NCBI GenBank assembly: GCA_046732855.1
Contig: JBKPNX010000155.1
Coordinates: 1-6,819, forward strand
Length of the DNA stretch: 6,819 bases
Reading direction: 5' to 3'
From: JBKPNX01 sp046732855
GTDB taxonomy: Bacteria > Pseudomonadota > Alphaproteobacteria > Geminicoccales > Geminicoccaceae
The notes below the pieces were generated by a model, which ran no database searches, was not told where the DNA came from, and saw nothing but the letters and a program-made list of their open reading frames with translations. Each line of letters begins with the position of its first letter. Positions within the stretch are counted from its first letter, which is position 1. A program made the position numbers and the translations under genes. Below, piece by piece: positions 5,958 to 6,819 of this stretch.

Positions 5958-6629
5958 ATGACCAAGCTCAGCGACACCCAGGCCGTGATCCTCAGCGCCG
6001 CCGCGCAGCGCGACGACGGTGCCGTCCTGCCGCTGCCCGAGACACTCAAAGTCAAGGGCGGCGCGGTCGCAAAAGTCCTCGGCAGCCTCAAGGCCAAGGG
6101 CCTGATCGAGCACCACGGCACCCCGCGCGGCGACGACCCGCCGCCGCTTCGGATCACCCGCGCCGGCCTCCAGGCCATCGGCGTCGACACCGAGGACGAA
6201 GCGCTGGACGGCGCGATGCCGCCCGACCCAGGCGCGACGTCCGCCGATGCCGGAGTCCAGGCTATCGACCCCCGGCCCGTGACCGGAGCCGACCACGCGA
6301 CCACGCCGGCGAACAAAGCCAAGCCGGCCAAGGGCAAGGCGAGGGCCGCCGGGACTGGGTCGGCCGATAAGCCGCCGCGTACCGGCACCAAGCAGGCCCA
6401 GATGATCGAGATGCTCAAGAGGCCCGAAGGCGCCACGGTCGAGCAGATCGCGGAGGTAACCGGCTGGCAAAAGCATACCATCCGAGGCGCGATCAGCGGC
6501 GCACTCAAAAAGAAGCTTGGCCTGATTATCGAGGCGACGCGGACGCGCGGGGTGGGCCCCAACAACACGGGTGCCAAGGGCTCGACCACCGTGTACCGGA
6601 TCACCGGGTCGGGTCCGCGCACCGCGTGA
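5958..6629 (+). CDS. DUF3489-domain protein
   Basis: This 223-residue protein has two winged-helix-like ends and a low-complexity middle. The N-terminal part (about 1-75) begins MTKLSDTQAVILSAAAQRDD and continues LPLPETLKVKGGAVAKVLGS, KAKGLIE and RITRAGLQAIG, a pattern reminiscent of DNA-binding winged helices. Residues 77-140 are rich in Ala, Pro, Lys and Asp and are probably disordered. The C-terminal DUF3489 region (about 143-215) has TKQAQMIEMLKRPEGAT, TGWQKHTIRGAISGALKKK and TVYRI. It also has an unusually long loop (RTRGVGPNNTGAKGS, about 196-209) before that last strand. DUF3489 proteins are uncharacterised but occur in mobile regions of alphaproteobacteria near DUF2924 and recombinase genes; a DNA-binding role is inferred. 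ATG 5958 has CGGAG 8 nt upstream and matches the family start. A GTG at 5931 with AGGAGGG also fits a start and would add nine residues. Confidence 0.9.
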   Translation: MTKLSDTQAVILSAAAQRDDGAVLPLPETLKVKGGAVAKVLGSLKAKGLIEHHGTPRGDDPPPLRITRAGLQAIGVDTEDEALDGAMPPDPGATSADAGVQAIDPRPVTGADHATTPANKAKPAKGKARAAGTGSADKPPRTGTKQAQMIEMLKRPEGATVEQIAEVTGWQKHTIRGAISGALKKKLGLIIEATRTRGVGPNNTGAKGSTTVYRITGSGPRTA

Positions 6630-6716
6630 GGATGCCGACGGGTCCGTATGATGATCCTCGCACCTCGGCTGGGGCGCTAGGCCCTGCACCGCCCCGGCAG
6701 CCCGGAGGCTGACACC

Positions 6717-6819
6717 GTGCTGGCCGAGCAGGGTGTCACCCGCGCCGACCTCGATCGCGCCCTCGCCCAGCTGGAGCGGAGCGAGGGCGTCCGGGTCCGC
6801 AGCATTGTGGGCCTCAACC
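6717..6819 (+). CDS. Possible start of an unrecognised gene, cut by the window edge
   Basis: After the DUF3489 stop, GTG 6717 has GGAGG (6704-6708) 8 nt upstream and opens a frame of 34 codons to the right edge. It reads VLAEQGVTRADLDRALAQ and LERSEGVRVRSIVGLN, a plausible soluble helical start with coding-like codon use. An in-frame TAG at 6678-6680 bars a longer start. In many relatives the gene after DUF3489 encodes a DUF2924 protein, but this sequence does not resemble that N-terminus. No family is recognised, and a chance open frame is possible in such GC-rich DNA. Confidence 0.3.
   Translation, partial: MLAEQGVTRADLDRALAQLERSEGVRVRSIVGLN

Noticed and set aside
5883..6689. Minus-strand frame of 268 codons
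   Set aside because: It is the antisense shadow of the DUF3489 gene, which has a proper ribosome binding site and recognised family motifs.

Overview
The window looks like a high-GC alphaproteobacterial chromosome, probably Hyphomicrobiales (Bradyrhizobium/Xanthobacteraceae-like). I infer this from the strong G/C third-position bias, the alphaproteobacterial-type PilZ and DUF3489 proteins, and the GTG/TTG starts. No rRNA, tRNA, CRISPR array, insertion sequence or integrase is visible.

Left part (1-1130), minus strand. The start of a small exported protein runs off the left edge (1-123). Before it lies a DUF6456-like protein (269-745). An upstream partner overlaps that gene's start by 4 bp, but its frame is broken by an in-frame TAG at 976-978, so this two-gene unit seems partly decayed.

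Middle (1131-3003), plus strand. A complete nitrilase-superfamily enzyme (TTG 1265-2206) closely resembles N-carbamoyl-D-amino acid amidohydrolase, with the Glu-Lys-Cys triad at the same residue numbers as the Agrobacterium enzyme. No hydantoinase or racemase is in view. After about 500 bp with only possible coding debris comes a compact PilZ-domain protein (2713-3003). Its promoter region carries a perfect 16-bp palindrome.

Right-centre (3270-5406), minus strand. Phage terminase small subunit (P27 family) and large subunit (Terminase_1 type) overlap by 8 bp. Both look intact, but the portal, protease and capsid genes that normally follow the large subunit are absent. The module stops about 270 bp from pilZ, which faces it. 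This is a terminase-only prophage remnant or a truncated packaging module.

Right end (5576-6819), plus strand. A 79-residue uncharacterised protein is followed by a DUF3489 protein and a possible gene running off the edge. DUF3489 genes are often found in mobile regions near DUF2924 and serine-recombinase genes, so the right half is probably accessory DNA. I do not see a convincing new system. The best leads are the isolated terminase pair, the small protein paired with DUF3489, and the broken partner of the DUF6456-like gene.
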